From CAYXVF01 sp964468125 (lineage in GTDB: Bacteria > Myxococcota > XYA12-FULL-58-9 > CAYXVF01), in NCBI GenBank assembly GCA_964468125.1, contig CAYXVF010000074.1:1-30473 (forward strand): a DNA stretch of 30,473 nucleotides, written 5' to 3'. Position 1 is the stretch's first letter; each line of letters starts with the position of its first letter. Position numbers and translations under genes: made by a program. The notes beneath the pieces were generated by a model. That model made no database searches. It was not told the DNA's origin and was given only the letters and a program-made list of their open reading frames with translations. Positions 7,098-15,147 of the stretch are shown one piece after another.

Positions 7098-8624
7098 GAT
7101 CCGGAGAGGCCTCTCCTTCGTGTGCCGTTCGGTCACGGTGATCAACTGATTGGCGTTTCGGACCTTTCCGGATGCCAATCGATGTCGGAAGCGAATTCGA
7201 TGGGGTCCGAAAGGAAGCTCGAGCGACTGCTCCGGGATCCGCCGCCACTTCTTTCCATCGATGCTGACCTGAACCTTGCCGTCCACCTGCGACACGAAAG
7301 AGACGTAGCCGCGCTCCATCGTCACCGCGGCGACCTCCGGCTCGTTTGTGATCACCCACCGCGCGACCACGCTCCCCGCAACCAGGACTAGAATCAGCGC
7401 AGCGACAACACTCAGTGTTTTGATCTTTTCGCTGCGCGTTCGCTTACGCCAGTAGCCTTCCAGAGCGGTGCCCCGACGAGCAGCGGGTGGAGGCGCGGCG
7501 TTTGACAGGACCGGGGGAGCCGCCGCCTGCGCGCCCGCGGGACTCAGAGCCTTGGGATCGATCGGGTCCACCTGTTGAGTCGCTCGCTTGTAGAAGGCCG
7601 AGTCGAAGGTCTTGAGCACCTGCGTTTGAATGCTTGCCGCGGGCGATGCAGCGGCGGAATCGGGCTCGGAGCGGCGACGGTTCGGCAGGTGCGGGTAGCG
7701 CTCGGCCACGACCTTCGCCGCCTCGTCCGCACCGAAGATGCTTCGGTCGCGAATCATGAAGGGCTCGAGCGCTTTTGCCACCTCCGCGGCCGAGCCGTAG
7801 CGCGCTTCCCGTTCGACCGCGAGGCTGCGCTCGATCACCTGACGCAACTCGGCGGGAACCTCAGAGAGCGTCCGATCGAAGTCTGGCAGCAGACCGTCCC
7901 GGGCCGCGATGAACAGCTCCATGCCCGAGTTGAGATAGAGTCTGCGCCCCGCCACGAGCTCGTAGAGCACGGCCCCGAGGCCAAAGATATCCGCCCGTGC
8001 GTCCACCGCCTCCTGACGCGCCTGCTCCGGCGCCATGTAGGGGAGCTTGCCACGCAACCCCCCGTCCTCCGTTTGGCGCCGCCGCTGGCGAGCGTGGGCG
8101 ACGCCAAAATCAATGAGCTTCACCTCGCCCTCGTAGGAGATCAGGATGTTGTCCGGGCTCACGTCACGATGGACGATGTTGAGGGGCTCGCCTTCGAGGG
8201 AGGCGCGACGGTGCGCGTAGTCCAGTCCCATGGCCGTGTGCGCCAAGACGTAGGCGATGAACGGCAGGGGCAGATCGATTTCGTCGGCCTGGGCCTTGCG
8301 ACGGATCTGCGCGAGACTGTGCCCCTCGACCAGCTCCATCGCCATGTAGGGAAGGCCCGAGACCTTACCCAGCTCGTACACCTGCGCAATGTTCGCATGG
8401 GTGAGCTGTCCGCAGACTCGCGCCTCGTCCACGAACATGTTCACGAACTCTTCCGCCTCGGGCTCGCTCAGCCCCTCGGGCTTGCGCACGACTTTGATCG
8501 CGATCGACCGTCGAAAGTTTTCGATCCCCATCAGGCGGGCTTCGTAGAGGTCCGCCATCCCACCCGCACTCAGATGCCGGAGCAGGGTGTATTTTCCTAC
8601 GCGGGCTGGACACTCGAGGGGCAT
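7086..8624 (-). CDS. Membrane-anchored Ser/Thr protein kinase (Hanks/PknB type)
   Basis: 512 aa. The kinase domain spans about residues 10-285: Gly-rich loop LSAGGMADLYEA (18-29), catalytic lysine K44 in IAIKVV, catalytic loop HRDVSPDN (152-159), DFG at 172-174, and the activation segment ending in MAPEQ at 197-201. All key residues are present, so it should be active. A Pro/Ala/Ser-rich linker (about 315-390) precedes one membrane helix (402-422). The C-terminal 90 residues lie outside the cytoplasm and look beta-rich (VSFVSQVDGKVQVSIDGKKW, then FGPHRIRFRH), like a PEGA-type fold. HRDVSPDN in place of HRDLKPEN is common among myxobacterial kinases. Monocistronic, convergent with the decarboxylase gene. 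Substrates cannot be told. Confidence 0.92.
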   Translation of the reverse strand: MPLECPARVGKYTLLRHLSAGGMADLYEARLMGIENFRRSIAIKVVRKPEGLSEPEAEEFVNMFVDEARVCGQLTHANIAQVYELGKVSGLPYMAMELVEGHSLAQIRRKAQADEIDLPLPFIAYVLAHTAMGLDYAHRRASLEGEPLNIVHRDVSPDNILISYEGEVKLIDFGVAHARQRRRQTEDGGLRGKLPYMAPEQARQEAVDARADIFGLGAVLYELVAGRRLYLNSGMELFIAARDGLLPDFDRTLSEVPAELRQVIERSLAVEREARYGSAAEVAKALEPFMIRDRSIFGADEAAKVVAERYPHLPNRRRSEPDSAAASPAASIQTQVLKTFDSAFYKRATQQVDPIDPKALSPAGAQAAAPPVLSNAAPPPAARRGTALEGYWRKRTRSEKIKTLSVVAALILVLVAGSVVARWVITNEPEVAAVTMERGYVSFVSQVDGKVQVSIDGKKWRRIPEQSLELPFGPHRIRFRHRLASGKVRNANQLITVTERHTKERPLRISFR

Positions 8625-8728
8625 GGACGCCTTTTAAAATAACACCCCCGGCTACTCGGGGCGAAAAAGCAACGGGCGCTTCGGCCCGCTTACGATTCGG
8701 TCAGGACGGTGCTAGCGTCAAGCGCACC

Positions 8729-9661
8729 ATGGGCACCCATCGCTTTCCGGCGGGGCAGGACGTTCCCGATCTCGGGACTCGAGACCAAATCGACGCCCTC
8801 GATCGGCGCTACGCTGGCGCCTTTGATGGTCCAGCCGTGGAGGAGCTCCGCTGTCGCATCGTGGAGCGCTGGGAAGAGCGCCCAGGCGTGGTGCTGGGCA
8901 CCGGTGTCTACCCCGCGTTGCCCCACGGTATCGCTCGTCTGATCCACAGCGCCCAGGCGCTCGGGATCGGAACGATTCACCTGGAAGACGATCTCGACGA
9001 CCTCGCAAACCTTTGGCCCGGTGAAGTGGTCCGGGCCGAGAGAGTGTCGGATGCGGAAGTGGTGATGCTCTCCATTCCCGGCGGCGCCGGATGGCTCGAG
9101 CGGCTCCGGAACCACGCGGCGCGTGGGGCACGGCTCTTCGTCCGCTTGCGAGCACCTTTTGACGCTTGGTGGCAAGAACAGTGCGAAGGTGCCACGGTCG
9201 AGTATTTCCGGCATGACTGCGAGCCGTATCTGTTGCCTGGCCCGATGGCGCTCGAGGGCGGCGGCGACCACTGGCTGGTCAGCGGCCTTCCTGGCGTGGA
9301 TCCGAAGAATCTTCCTCGCCACAGCTACCGCGACTTTGACGGTCTCGACCCGGCGAGGTGCAATGAAGAGCACCTGCGCATCCTCATGGCGCGAGTGAGC
9401 GGGCGTCTCGGCATGGACTCCCGCCTGTCCGAAGTGCTCGTGACCGGGGAGACCCTGAGCGCGACCCAGGTGCTCGAGGGCGGCCACACGATGAATCTCG
9501 AGCTCAAGCCCGACGACCAGCACCTCCTGCTGACCTTCGCGCCCTACGACCCGCGCATGGAAACCACCGCCGTCTCCAGCGTGTATGAGACCATGGGGAC
9601 GCCGCATACGCGGACACGACCCTGGCGCACGGCGAGGACCCCCACGGAGATGATCGTCTGA
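8729..9661 (+). CDS. Protein of unknown function, coupled to BpsA-like gene
   Basis: 310 aa from ATG 8729. No known motif is evident. The sequence suggests an alpha/beta protein: a Rossmann-like stretch RPGVVLGTGVYPALPHGIARLIHSA (about 52-76), then TIHLEDDLDDL (82-92) and ARLFVRLRAPFDAWW. A second, beta-rich part follows after about residue 225. No signal peptide or membrane segment. The stop codon is 2 nt before the ATG of the BpsA-like gene, so the two are almost certainly cotranslated, and a role in the same polyamine-related step is a reasonable guess. The upstream ribosome site is weak. Confidence 0.75.
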   Translation: MGTHRFPAGQDVPDLGTRDQIDALDRRYAGAFDGPAVEELRCRIVERWEERPGVVLGTGVYPALPHGIARLIHSAQALGIGTIHLEDDLDDLANLWPGEVVRAERVSDAEVVMLSIPGGAGWLERLRNHAARGARLFVRLRAPFDAWWQEQCEGATVEYFRHDCEPYLLPGPMALEGGGDHWLVSGLPGVDPKNLPRHSYRDFDGLDPARCNEEHLRILMARVSGRLGMDSRLSEVLVTGETLSATQVLEGGHTMNLELKPDDQHLLLTFAPYDPRMETTAVSSVYETMGTPHTRTRPWRTARTPTEMIV

Positions 9662-9663
9662 CG

Positions 9664-11049
9664 ATGAGCCGACCTCGTTCGCGCATTCGGGAGCTCGCGC
9701 ACCTCGACTTTCACAAGAGCGACGCCGACGGCGGAGACGACACGGTCTTCCACCTCGCCGATGGGATCATTCTCTCCATCGGACCGCGCCAGTCGCGCCT
9801 GATGGACCTCCCCGCCGACGACGACATCAAGGTGGATTTTCGCTACGTCGAGCCCCTCGAACGGCTCGGCCGGGGCACCGATCTCGTCGGCTACGAATCC
9901 GCCGTGCCCCTGCTCTTGCGCACGGGAGTGATCGAGGAAGGCCCAGCGCAACCGGACCCCTATATCCGTGGGCGCCTGGAGAAGCTCGACGCGGTGTACC
10001 TCGACCACTACCGTTCGCGCCTCAGCGAACGAGCCCTCGACGCCTACCGCGTGAGCCTGGACGCTCACGCCCGACGCAAGCGCTTCTTCCAGCAGGTCGG
10101 TCAGTGTCCGGTGCTTCCTGAAACGGCGTTGCGCCGCGCGCTGCTGGTCGGGGATGCGGGAGACGTCGGTGCGCTCAGGGTGCTCTGCCTCGGTGACGAC
10201 GACCTCGTCTCGCTCCCGCTCGCTGCCCTCGGCCACGAGGTCACGGTCTACGACATCGATGACTACCTTCTCGAGTTCCTCGGGCTCGCAAGCGTAGAGA
10301 GCGAGCTGCCGATGGAGATCCAGGAAGTCGACTTGCGCGATCCCCTGCGCAAGAGCCGGCGCGAGTACTTCGATGTGATCCTCACAGACCCCATGTCGAA
10401 CCGAGACTGCTTCGAGCTGTTCTTGTCGCGGGCCTTTTCGATGCTGAAGCCCGGCGGCCAGATCTTCAGCGCCTGCTTTCCCCCCACCACGGGCCTGTTT
10501 CACACCGTGGCGGAAGAGATGGGCTTTTCCATCGAGCGCTGGCATGCGCGGCACAACCGCTACTACACCCACTACCTGAAGCTGCATTCCTACGAGAGCG
10601 ATTGGGTCGAGATCCGAAAGACCGACGCCACCCGGGAGACCGTCGCAGCCGACGATTTCTGCGTGCCGTTGAACCTGTATCGAGAGGACTACTTTCAGCG
10701 CCTTCCGGTGTTCTGCGCCGAGATCGGCGAGATCGAAGACGCACCCTTTACCCGTCCGATGTACCTCGACCTGCTCTTCGACGCGCTTCAGAGCCTCACG
10801 GGAGAACCCCTTCGTGATCGTCGCTTCATCCCCGGCCCCGACTGGTCCCTGGCGATCGCCTTCACGGACAAGGGTCGGGTGTCCGTGCACGCGGACCGCA
10901 CACGCCGCGAGATCATCGTCGATATGTACCCCTTTGTACCCAAGCTCGAGATGCCGCTGCGAACCTGCCTGATGAGCGCCTTCAAGCCCCAGCCCACGGA
11001 CGCCCAGGTGCTGACCTCGAACCTGAAATGGTCCGTACGGATGCGTTGA
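9664..11049 (+). CDS. BpsA-like aminopropyltransferase (branched-chain polyamine synthase family)
   Basis: 461 aa. The centre (about residues 165-290) matches the branched-chain polyamine synthase (BpsA, N4-bis(aminopropyl)spermidine synthase) family: LCLGDDDLVSLPLAAL has the family's GDDD loop at the head of an AdoMet-type Rossmann fold, followed by VTVYDIDDYLLEFL, DLRDPLRKSRREYFDVILTDP and FLSRAFSMLKPGGQ. The family normally has DPPY where this protein has DPMS. An N-terminal region of about 160 residues may correspond to the winged-helix part of BpsA. The C-terminal 150 residues (beta-rich near the end, RVSVHADRTRREIIVDMYPF) extend past the usual length of about 350. With the nearby AdoMet decarboxylase it suggests aminopropyl transfer to a polyamine. 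The exact substrate is unknown. Confidence 0.75.
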   Translation: MSRPRSRIRELAHLDFHKSDADGGDDTVFHLADGIILSIGPRQSRLMDLPADDDIKVDFRYVEPLERLGRGTDLVGYESAVPLLLRTGVIEEGPAQPDPYIRGRLEKLDAVYLDHYRSRLSERALDAYRVSLDAHARRKRFFQQVGQCPVLPETALRRALLVGDAGDVGALRVLCLGDDDLVSLPLAALGHEVTVYDIDDYLLEFLGLASVESELPMEIQEVDLRDPLRKSRREYFDVILTDPMSNRDCFELFLSRAFSMLKPGGQIFSACFPPTTGLFHTVAEEMGFSIERWHARHNRYYTHYLKLHSYESDWVEIRKTDATRETVAADDFCVPLNLYREDYFQRLPVFCAEIGEIEDAPFTRPMYLDLLFDALQSLTGEPLRDRRFIPGPDWSLAIAFTDKGRVSVHADRTRREIIVDMYPFVPKLEMPLRTCLMSAFKPQPTDAQVLTSNLKWSVRMR

Positions 11050-11100
11050 CGGCTCCAGCGCATTATCGTCAAACGGGGGCCCACCCCGCGACTTGGAACC

Positions 11101-12516
11101 ATGAAGACGAAAAGCTCTGCGATTGTTCTGCTCTGCGCCTCGCTCCTGTCCTGCGGCGACGATGAAGGCAGCAGCCTGGATTTCTACGACGGCAGCTGCG
11201 AGGCGAATGAGCCCTCGGAGTTTGTCCGCGTCGTGACCCGCGACTGGTACCTCTATCCGGACCAGATCCCGGACATTCCTGCCCCGGATGGCGACTCGCG
11301 CCCATACCTCCTGGAGCTCATCGAAAACGTGGACCTCGCGCCAGACTCCCCGGACGTCTTCGCCGAGGACCGCTATTCGTTCATCAGCACGATTCAGCGC
11401 TTCACCGAGTCGAGCACCGGCGATTTCGTCGGCATCGGCATTCAGTACCGACTCGAGGGCGAGGAGGGGGGTCGATTCATTCGCCTTCAGGACGTGCTCG
11501 GCTCCGGTCCCCGCGAAGACCCCACGCCGGCGGGTGAGGCGGGGCTGCAGCGGGCGGACAAGATCATCGGGATCAACGGCGAAAGCGTCGAAGCGATTAT
11601 CACGAACCGTGACGAAGGGGTCTCCGAGCTCGGCGCCATCTCACGCGCCTTCGGTACCGGCGAAGCGGGAGAAGAAGTCACCTTGGAGATCGAGCAGCCC
11701 GACGGCACCACCTTCAGCGCGACACTCATTCGCCGACAGATCGAGCAGAACGAGGTGCCTTTCGCCGAGGTCCTCGAGGTAGACGGCCAGCGGATGGGGT
11801 ATGTGGTCTTTCGTGGCTTCACGCCGAGCTCGCCGGATGAGCTCGCCTCCGCCATCTCCTTCTTTGAATCCGAAGGCATCACCCGCTTGATCATCGACCT
11901 GCGCTACAACGGCGGCGGTCTCATCGATGCCGCCTGGTACTTCGGCAACCTCCTGGCCGGCCCGAGCCAGGACGGAACGATCTTCGTTCGAACCGTGTTG
12001 AACCCGATGCAGTCGGACCGGAGCGCGTTTCTGGCCTTTGGAGACCCTGAATGTCCGGTGGATGAATGTGCGGTGGATCCGGTCCCGCTCACAACCCTGG
12101 ATGAAATCGTCTTCATCACCACCGGCTCAACCGCCTCGTCGAGCGAGATTCTGATCAACGGCATGTCCGCGGTAGTGCCGGTACGCATCGTAGGCTCACC
12201 CACCTTTGGCAAACCGGTGGGCTTCTTCGCCTTCGAGCACGAGGACTGCGACCAGGTCTATGGCCCCGTGAGCCTGAAAACCGTCAACGCCGACGGCAAC
12301 GGCGACTACTTCGGCGGCTTCGAGGTGACCTGCGCCGCGACGGACGACATCACCCGTCGCTGGGGCGACGTAGAAGAGGAGTCTCTCGCCGCCGCGGTGT
12401 CGCTCGTCACCACTGACAGCTGCCCAACGCAGCCGATGAGTCTGCGCCGCGTGAGCGCGCCCGTCGCCCGTCCTCGCACCTACGGCGAGGTCCGAAGCCG
12501 CGACACCTGGCAGTGA
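11101..12516 (+). CDS. S41-family serine protease lipoprotein (C-terminal processing peptidase-like)
   Basis: 471 aa. The N-terminus is a lipoprotein signal with lipobox LLSC (Cys18). After an acidic region, a PDZ domain spans about residues 110-215 (GIGIQYRL, then GLQRADKIIGINGESV). The S41 core follows (about 225-430): VVFRGF, IIDLRYNGGG (264-273), GSTASSSEI with the probable nucleophile Ser346, and PTFGKPVG with the general base Lys371. The 25-residue spacing between these two equals that in Prc-type proteases. Expected in the periplasm or anchored to the outer membrane, acting on exported proteins. It begins 51 nt after the BpsA-like gene; the link is probably chance. Cys pairs (PECPVDEC) suggest disulfides. 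Confidence 0.88.
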   Translation: MKTKSSAIVLLCASLLSCGDDEGSSLDFYDGSCEANEPSEFVRVVTRDWYLYPDQIPDIPAPDGDSRPYLLELIENVDLAPDSPDVFAEDRYSFISTIQRFTESSTGDFVGIGIQYRLEGEEGGRFIRLQDVLGSGPREDPTPAGEAGLQRADKIIGINGESVEAIITNRDEGVSELGAISRAFGTGEAGEEVTLEIEQPDGTTFSATLIRRQIEQNEVPFAEVLEVDGQRMGYVVFRGFTPSSPDELASAISFFESEGITRLIIDLRYNGGGLIDAAWYFGNLLAGPSQDGTIFVRTVLNPMQSDRSAFLAFGDPECPVDECAVDPVPLTTLDEIVFITTGSTASSSEILINGMSAVVPVRIVGSPTFGKPVGFFAFEHEDCDQVYGPVSLKTVNADGNGDYFGGFEVTCAATDDITRRWGDVEEESLAAAVSLVTTDSCPTQPMSLRRVSAPVARPRTYGEVRSRDTWQ

Positions 12517-12847
12517 GCGGAAGCGCATCGCTTGCGCTCGGCAAAAGCCAAGATGGCGAGCTCTTCGCGAAGCGCCGAGCAAGCTTCGGATCCGTTGAGC
12601 AAAAACTCGAGTCGGCTTCGGAGAGCGCGTGCGCTTCGATGGTGCCAGCGATGAACGCAGCGCAGGCGATCTCCGCCTCGCGAAAGGGGAAACGCGTCTC
12701 CCCGAGGAGACGCCGTGGACAGCGGTCGTTGAAGATGTGCTCGGCGAGGCGGACGAGCTCGTTCTCCTTGGACGTAGCCCCCGGGGCCTCACCTCCGGTG
12801 GAGACGAGCAGGAGCGAAAAGAAGACGATCCAGCAGCGACGGGACAT
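12407..12847 (-). CDS. Small exported protein, C-terminal part possibly decayed
   Basis: 146 aa from the ATG at 12847; an upstream TTG at 12898 is less likely. The first 23 residues form a signal peptide (MSRRCWIVFFSLLLVSTGGEAPGA). Residues 24-100 look like real protein with G/C-ending codons, including FPFREAEIACAAFIAGTIEAHAL, faintly reminiscent of small Rap1a/Tai-type periplasmic proteins. Beyond about residue 105 the codon pattern weakens and the sequence becomes Arg/Ser-rich while running antisense into the end of the protease gene. The original gene may therefore have ended earlier or been frameshifted. No good ribosome site is seen. This is the only candidate gene in the 440-bp gap between the protease and the universal stress protein genes. 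Confidence 0.45.
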   Translation of the reverse strand: MSRRCWIVFFSLLLVSTGGEAPGATSKENELVRLAEHIFNDRCPRRLLGETRFPFREAEIACAAFIAGTIEAHALSEADSSFCSTDPKLARRFAKSSPSWLLPSASDALPLTARCRGFGPRRRCEDGRRARSRGADSSAALGSCQW

Positions 12848-12957
12848 GGGGCGAGAAGAGCAGAGCGCCGTGCAGAGGCGACCACAGGAAATGCGCAACG
12901 TCTGTGCAGGGGATAAAAATCGTTTGTGTCCGGCATTTTCTTGCGTCTACTAGGGCC

Positions 12958-13425
12958 ATGGAGCTCGAAATAAAAAAGATCCTCGTCCCCGTCGACTTCT
13001 CCGAGGGCTCGCGACGTGCCCTCGAGCTCGCTCTCGCGCTAGCCAAGAAGCTCGATGCGCAGGTCACGGTCCTCCACGTGGTCGACTATCCGCCGCCCTA
13101 TTCGCAAGTCGAGGCGCTGACCATGGTCGCCCCCGCCGAAGGCGAAGTCACCTTCGACACCTTCCTGCGCAAGCGCGCGCACGAGGACATGAAGGAGTTT
13201 GTGGAGCCCTTCGAGAAGGCGGGCGTGGAGCTTCCGATCGAGTTCGAGTCGGGCAGCGCCTCCGATGGCATTGCGCGCGCTGCGGGGGAGCTCGGCGCAG
13301 ACATGGTCGTGATGGGAACGCATGGTCGCACGGGCCTGAAGCGACTGATGATCGGGAGCGTCGCCGAGCGCACGCTGCGCTACTGCCCCTGCCCGGTCTT
13401 GACCATCCCGCCCCAGCACGACTGA
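12958..13425 (+). CDS. Universal stress protein (UspA family)
   Basis: 155 aa from the ATG at 12958, where the fold begins directly (MELEIKKILVPVDFSEGS). The ATP-binding signature of UspA-type proteins is present near the end: GTHGRTGLKRLMIGSVAERTLRYCPCPV, i.e. G-x2-G-x9-G-S. The first strand with VDFS binds the nucleotide's other side. It is a soluble cytoplasmic protein. The next gene starts 4 nt after its stop, so both are likely cotranscribed. Nearby hibernation-factor and CBS genes make this a stress or dormancy group. Confidence 0.93.
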   Translation: MELEIKKILVPVDFSEGSRRALELALALAKKLDAQVTVLHVVDYPPPYSQVEALTMVAPAEGEVTFDTFLRKRAHEDMKEFVEPFEKAGVELPIEFESGSASDGIARAAGELGADMVVMGTHGRTGLKRLMIGSVAERTLRYCPCPVLTIPPQHD

Positions 13426-13429
13426 GCGC

Positions 13430-14134
13430 GTGAGCTCACAGCGTAAGGCGCGCGCGCGTTGGGTGGTGCTCGGCGCGGTGATCCTCACCGTCGTGAGCTA
13501 TCAGATCCCCTACGGCGTCTACGTCGTCTACCCGATGATGCTCCTGTCGACCTACGCCCACGAAATGGGCCACGGAGTGGCAGCGCTACTCACCGGCGGC
13601 TCCTTTCGCAGCTTCGTGATGTACGCGGACGGCTCCGGCGCCGCGCTCACCGCAACCGGCTCGGGCCTCGCGCGTGCCTTCACCGCTGCAGGCGGCCTCG
13701 TGGGGCCGGCGATCTTGGGCGCGTTGATGTTCGTGAGCGCCGCCAAGCCGCGCATCGCCCGGGTGGTGCTCGGCGCCTTCGGAGCGCTCGTGGCGCTCAG
13801 CCTCGTGCTCGTGGTCCGAAACCTCTTCGGTTGGATCTTTCTTTCGCTGGTGGCGGCCGCCTGCCTCGTGGTGATGCGCAAGGCATCGCCGCTCGTCGCG
13901 CAAAGCGTGCTCGCCTTTCTCGCCGCGCAGATGTCCGCGAGCGTCTTCATGCGCTCGGACTATCTGTTCACCGACACGGCGCTGACCGCGAATGGCGCCA
14001 TGCCGTCGGACGTCGCGCAAATCGCAGACGTCCTGTTGTTGCCCTACTGGGTCTGGGGCGCGGTCTGCGCGCTGTTCTCCGTCGCCGTCCTCGTAGGCGG
14101 CCTCACCGTCTTCTGGCGTAACACGCGCGGCTGA
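13430..14134 (+). CDS. M50-family (site-2-protease-like) integral membrane metallopeptidase
   Basis: 234 aa from a GTG start 4 nt after the universal stress protein gene. The zinc-binding motif HEMGH is at residues 44-48 inside the second hydrophobic segment (MMLLSTYAHEMGHGVAALLTGG), and about six membrane segments can be counted. This matches the M50B-like group of short membrane proteases or protease-like proteins. The second metal-ligand motif (NxxPxxxxDG) of classic site-2 proteases is not obvious, so activity is uncertain. The substrate is unknown. A GC-rich hairpin follows the stop codon directly. Confidence 0.8.
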   Translation: MSSQRKARARWVVLGAVILTVVSYQIPYGVYVVYPMMLLSTYAHEMGHGVAALLTGGSFRSFVMYADGSGAALTATGSGLARAFTAAGGLVGPAILGALMFVSAAKPRIARVVLGAFGALVALSLVLVVRNLFGWIFLSLVAAACLVVMRKASPLVAQSVLAFLAAQMSASVFMRSDYLFTDTALTANGAMPSDVAQIADVLLLPYWVWGAVCALFSVAVLVGGLTVFWRNTRG

Positions 14135-14155
14135 GCGCTCGCACGAGGCGAGCGC
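14135..14155. terminator. Hairpin between convergent genes
   Basis: A perfect 8-bp stem GCGCTCGC/GCGAGCGC with a 5-nt loop starts at the base after the M50 stop codon and ends 15 nt before the stop of the convergent hibernation-factor gene. There is no U-tract on either strand, so it may slow polymerase or protect 3' ends rather than terminate alone. Confidence 0.5.
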
Positions 14156-14170
14156 CCATCTCTACGCGAG

Positions 14171-14482
14171 TCAGTGTCCCCGGCGTTTCTCGAGCTGGCG
14201 CCGGACCGCTTCGAGCAGGCGGTGATGGGCAACGTCCACCGCGCGGTACATGTCCTCGTCGGTCTCGGTGACATCGAAGTGCAGGTCGTGCGGCGCGGAG
14301 AAATGCGCGTGCACCTCGTGGTTCTTGCCGTTCTTCGCGTGGCCGTGCGCCTTGAGCCGCACTTCGAGCTTGGCACTCGGGTCATCGATCAAGCGCTGGA
14401 GCGGCTCCAGCATCTTGTCGGCGACGTGGTCGCGCAGGGCGTCGGTGATGTCCATGTTCTGACCGTGGACGTCAAAGTGCAT
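14171..14482 (-). CDS. hpf: Short ribosome hibernation-promoting factor (HPF/RaiA family)
   Basis: 103 aa, the length of the short HPF form, which binds the 30S A/P-site region and promotes inactive ribosome dimers in resting cells. It begins MHFDVHGQNMDITDALRDHV and continues with KMLEPLQRLIDD, the beta strand KLEVRLKAHG and HEVHAHFSAPHDLHFDVTETDEDMYRAVDVA, closely following the RaiA fold with its DMYRAVD motif. Several extra histidines are present. A strong AAAGGAG lies 7 nt before the ATG. It is downstream of, and probably cotranscribed with, the CBS protein gene. Confidence 0.92.
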   Translation of the reverse strand: MHFDVHGQNMDITDALRDHVADKMLEPLQRLIDDPSAKLEVRLKAHGHAKNGKNHEVHAHFSAPHDLHFDVTETDEDMYRAVDVAHHRLLEAVRRQLEKRRGH

Positions 14483-14553
14483 GGTTGCACTCCTTTCAGC
14501 TGAGATGACGGTCGATTCCTTATCGGTGCGAGCTCAAAGCACGTTCCGTCGCT

Positions 14554-14943
14554 TCACACCAGAGCGCGCAGCGCATCCGTCGTGGTGAAAACACCGACGA
14601 CCTCACGGCCGCGAGTAACGACGGCCGACCCGTATTTGTTCTCCGCCATCTTTTTGGCCACCTGGCCCAAGGGAGTCTCGGGGGTCACCTCGAAGACATC
14701 GAGCGACATCGCTTCTTCGACGGTGATGACCGTGGGGTCGACACCGGGTAGGGCCTCCACCAACGCCAGGTCTCGATCGCTCACCACGCCGACGAGCTTG
14801 CCGCGCTTCAGGACCGGTAGGTGGCGAATGCCGTGCTCACGCAACATCTCGTGCGCCTTCTCCAGAGTTTGCGTGACCCCGATGCACTGCGGCGCGGGCG
14901 TCATGAAGCGCTCGATCGGCATGTCGCGTTTTGCTGTTCCCAT
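14554..14943 (-). CDS. CBS-domain-pair protein
   Basis: 129 aa made almost wholly of two CBS domains: the first with MTPAPQCIGVTQTLEKAHEML and HLPVLKRGKLVGVVSDRDL, the second with AMSLDVFEVTPETPLGQVAKKM and SAVVTRGREVVGVFTTTDAL. Such stand-alone pairs bind adenine nucleotides and sense energy state. The ribosome site AGGAG precedes the ATG. It lies 71 nt upstream of the hibernation factor gene on the same strand, consistent with shared stress regulation. Confidence 0.92.
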   Translation of the reverse strand: MGTAKRDMPIERFMTPAPQCIGVTQTLEKAHEMLREHGIRHLPVLKRGKLVGVVSDRDLALVEALPGVDPTVITVEEAMSLDVFEVTPETPLGQVAKKMAENKYGSAVVTRGREVVGVFTTTDALRALV

Positions 14944-15076
14944 GGAGTCCTCCTATTGCGGTTGAAGTGGATGAGCAACTCCTTCACCCTTTGACATAGT
15001 TCGCCTTGGCCCCTCCGTCCATGATTCACATCAACCACAATGACTCGACGCAGCGTTCGCCGCCTTCGAAGCCAGT

Positions 15077-15112
15077 GAGCCCGGGCGACGCTAGAAGGCG
15101 TCACCCGGGCTC
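15077..15112 (-). terminator. Strong hairpin downstream of decaheme cytochrome gene
   Basis: A 15-bp stem with one mismatch-type G-U pair, arms GAGCCCGGGCGACGC and GCGTCACCCGGGCTC, and a 6-nt loop. It lies 35 nt past the stop codon of the cytochrome gene. No U-tract follows on the minus strand; a T-rich stretch lies on its other side. It probably marks the transcript end. Confidence 0.6.
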
Positions 15113-15147
15113 GTGGCATTTTGGTTAAGGTGGTCGGACTCAGGCGA

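Noticed and set aside
9544..10890. 448-codon open frame on the minus strand
   Set aside because: Antisense to the BpsA-like gene, whose GDDD and DIDD motifs are diagnostic.
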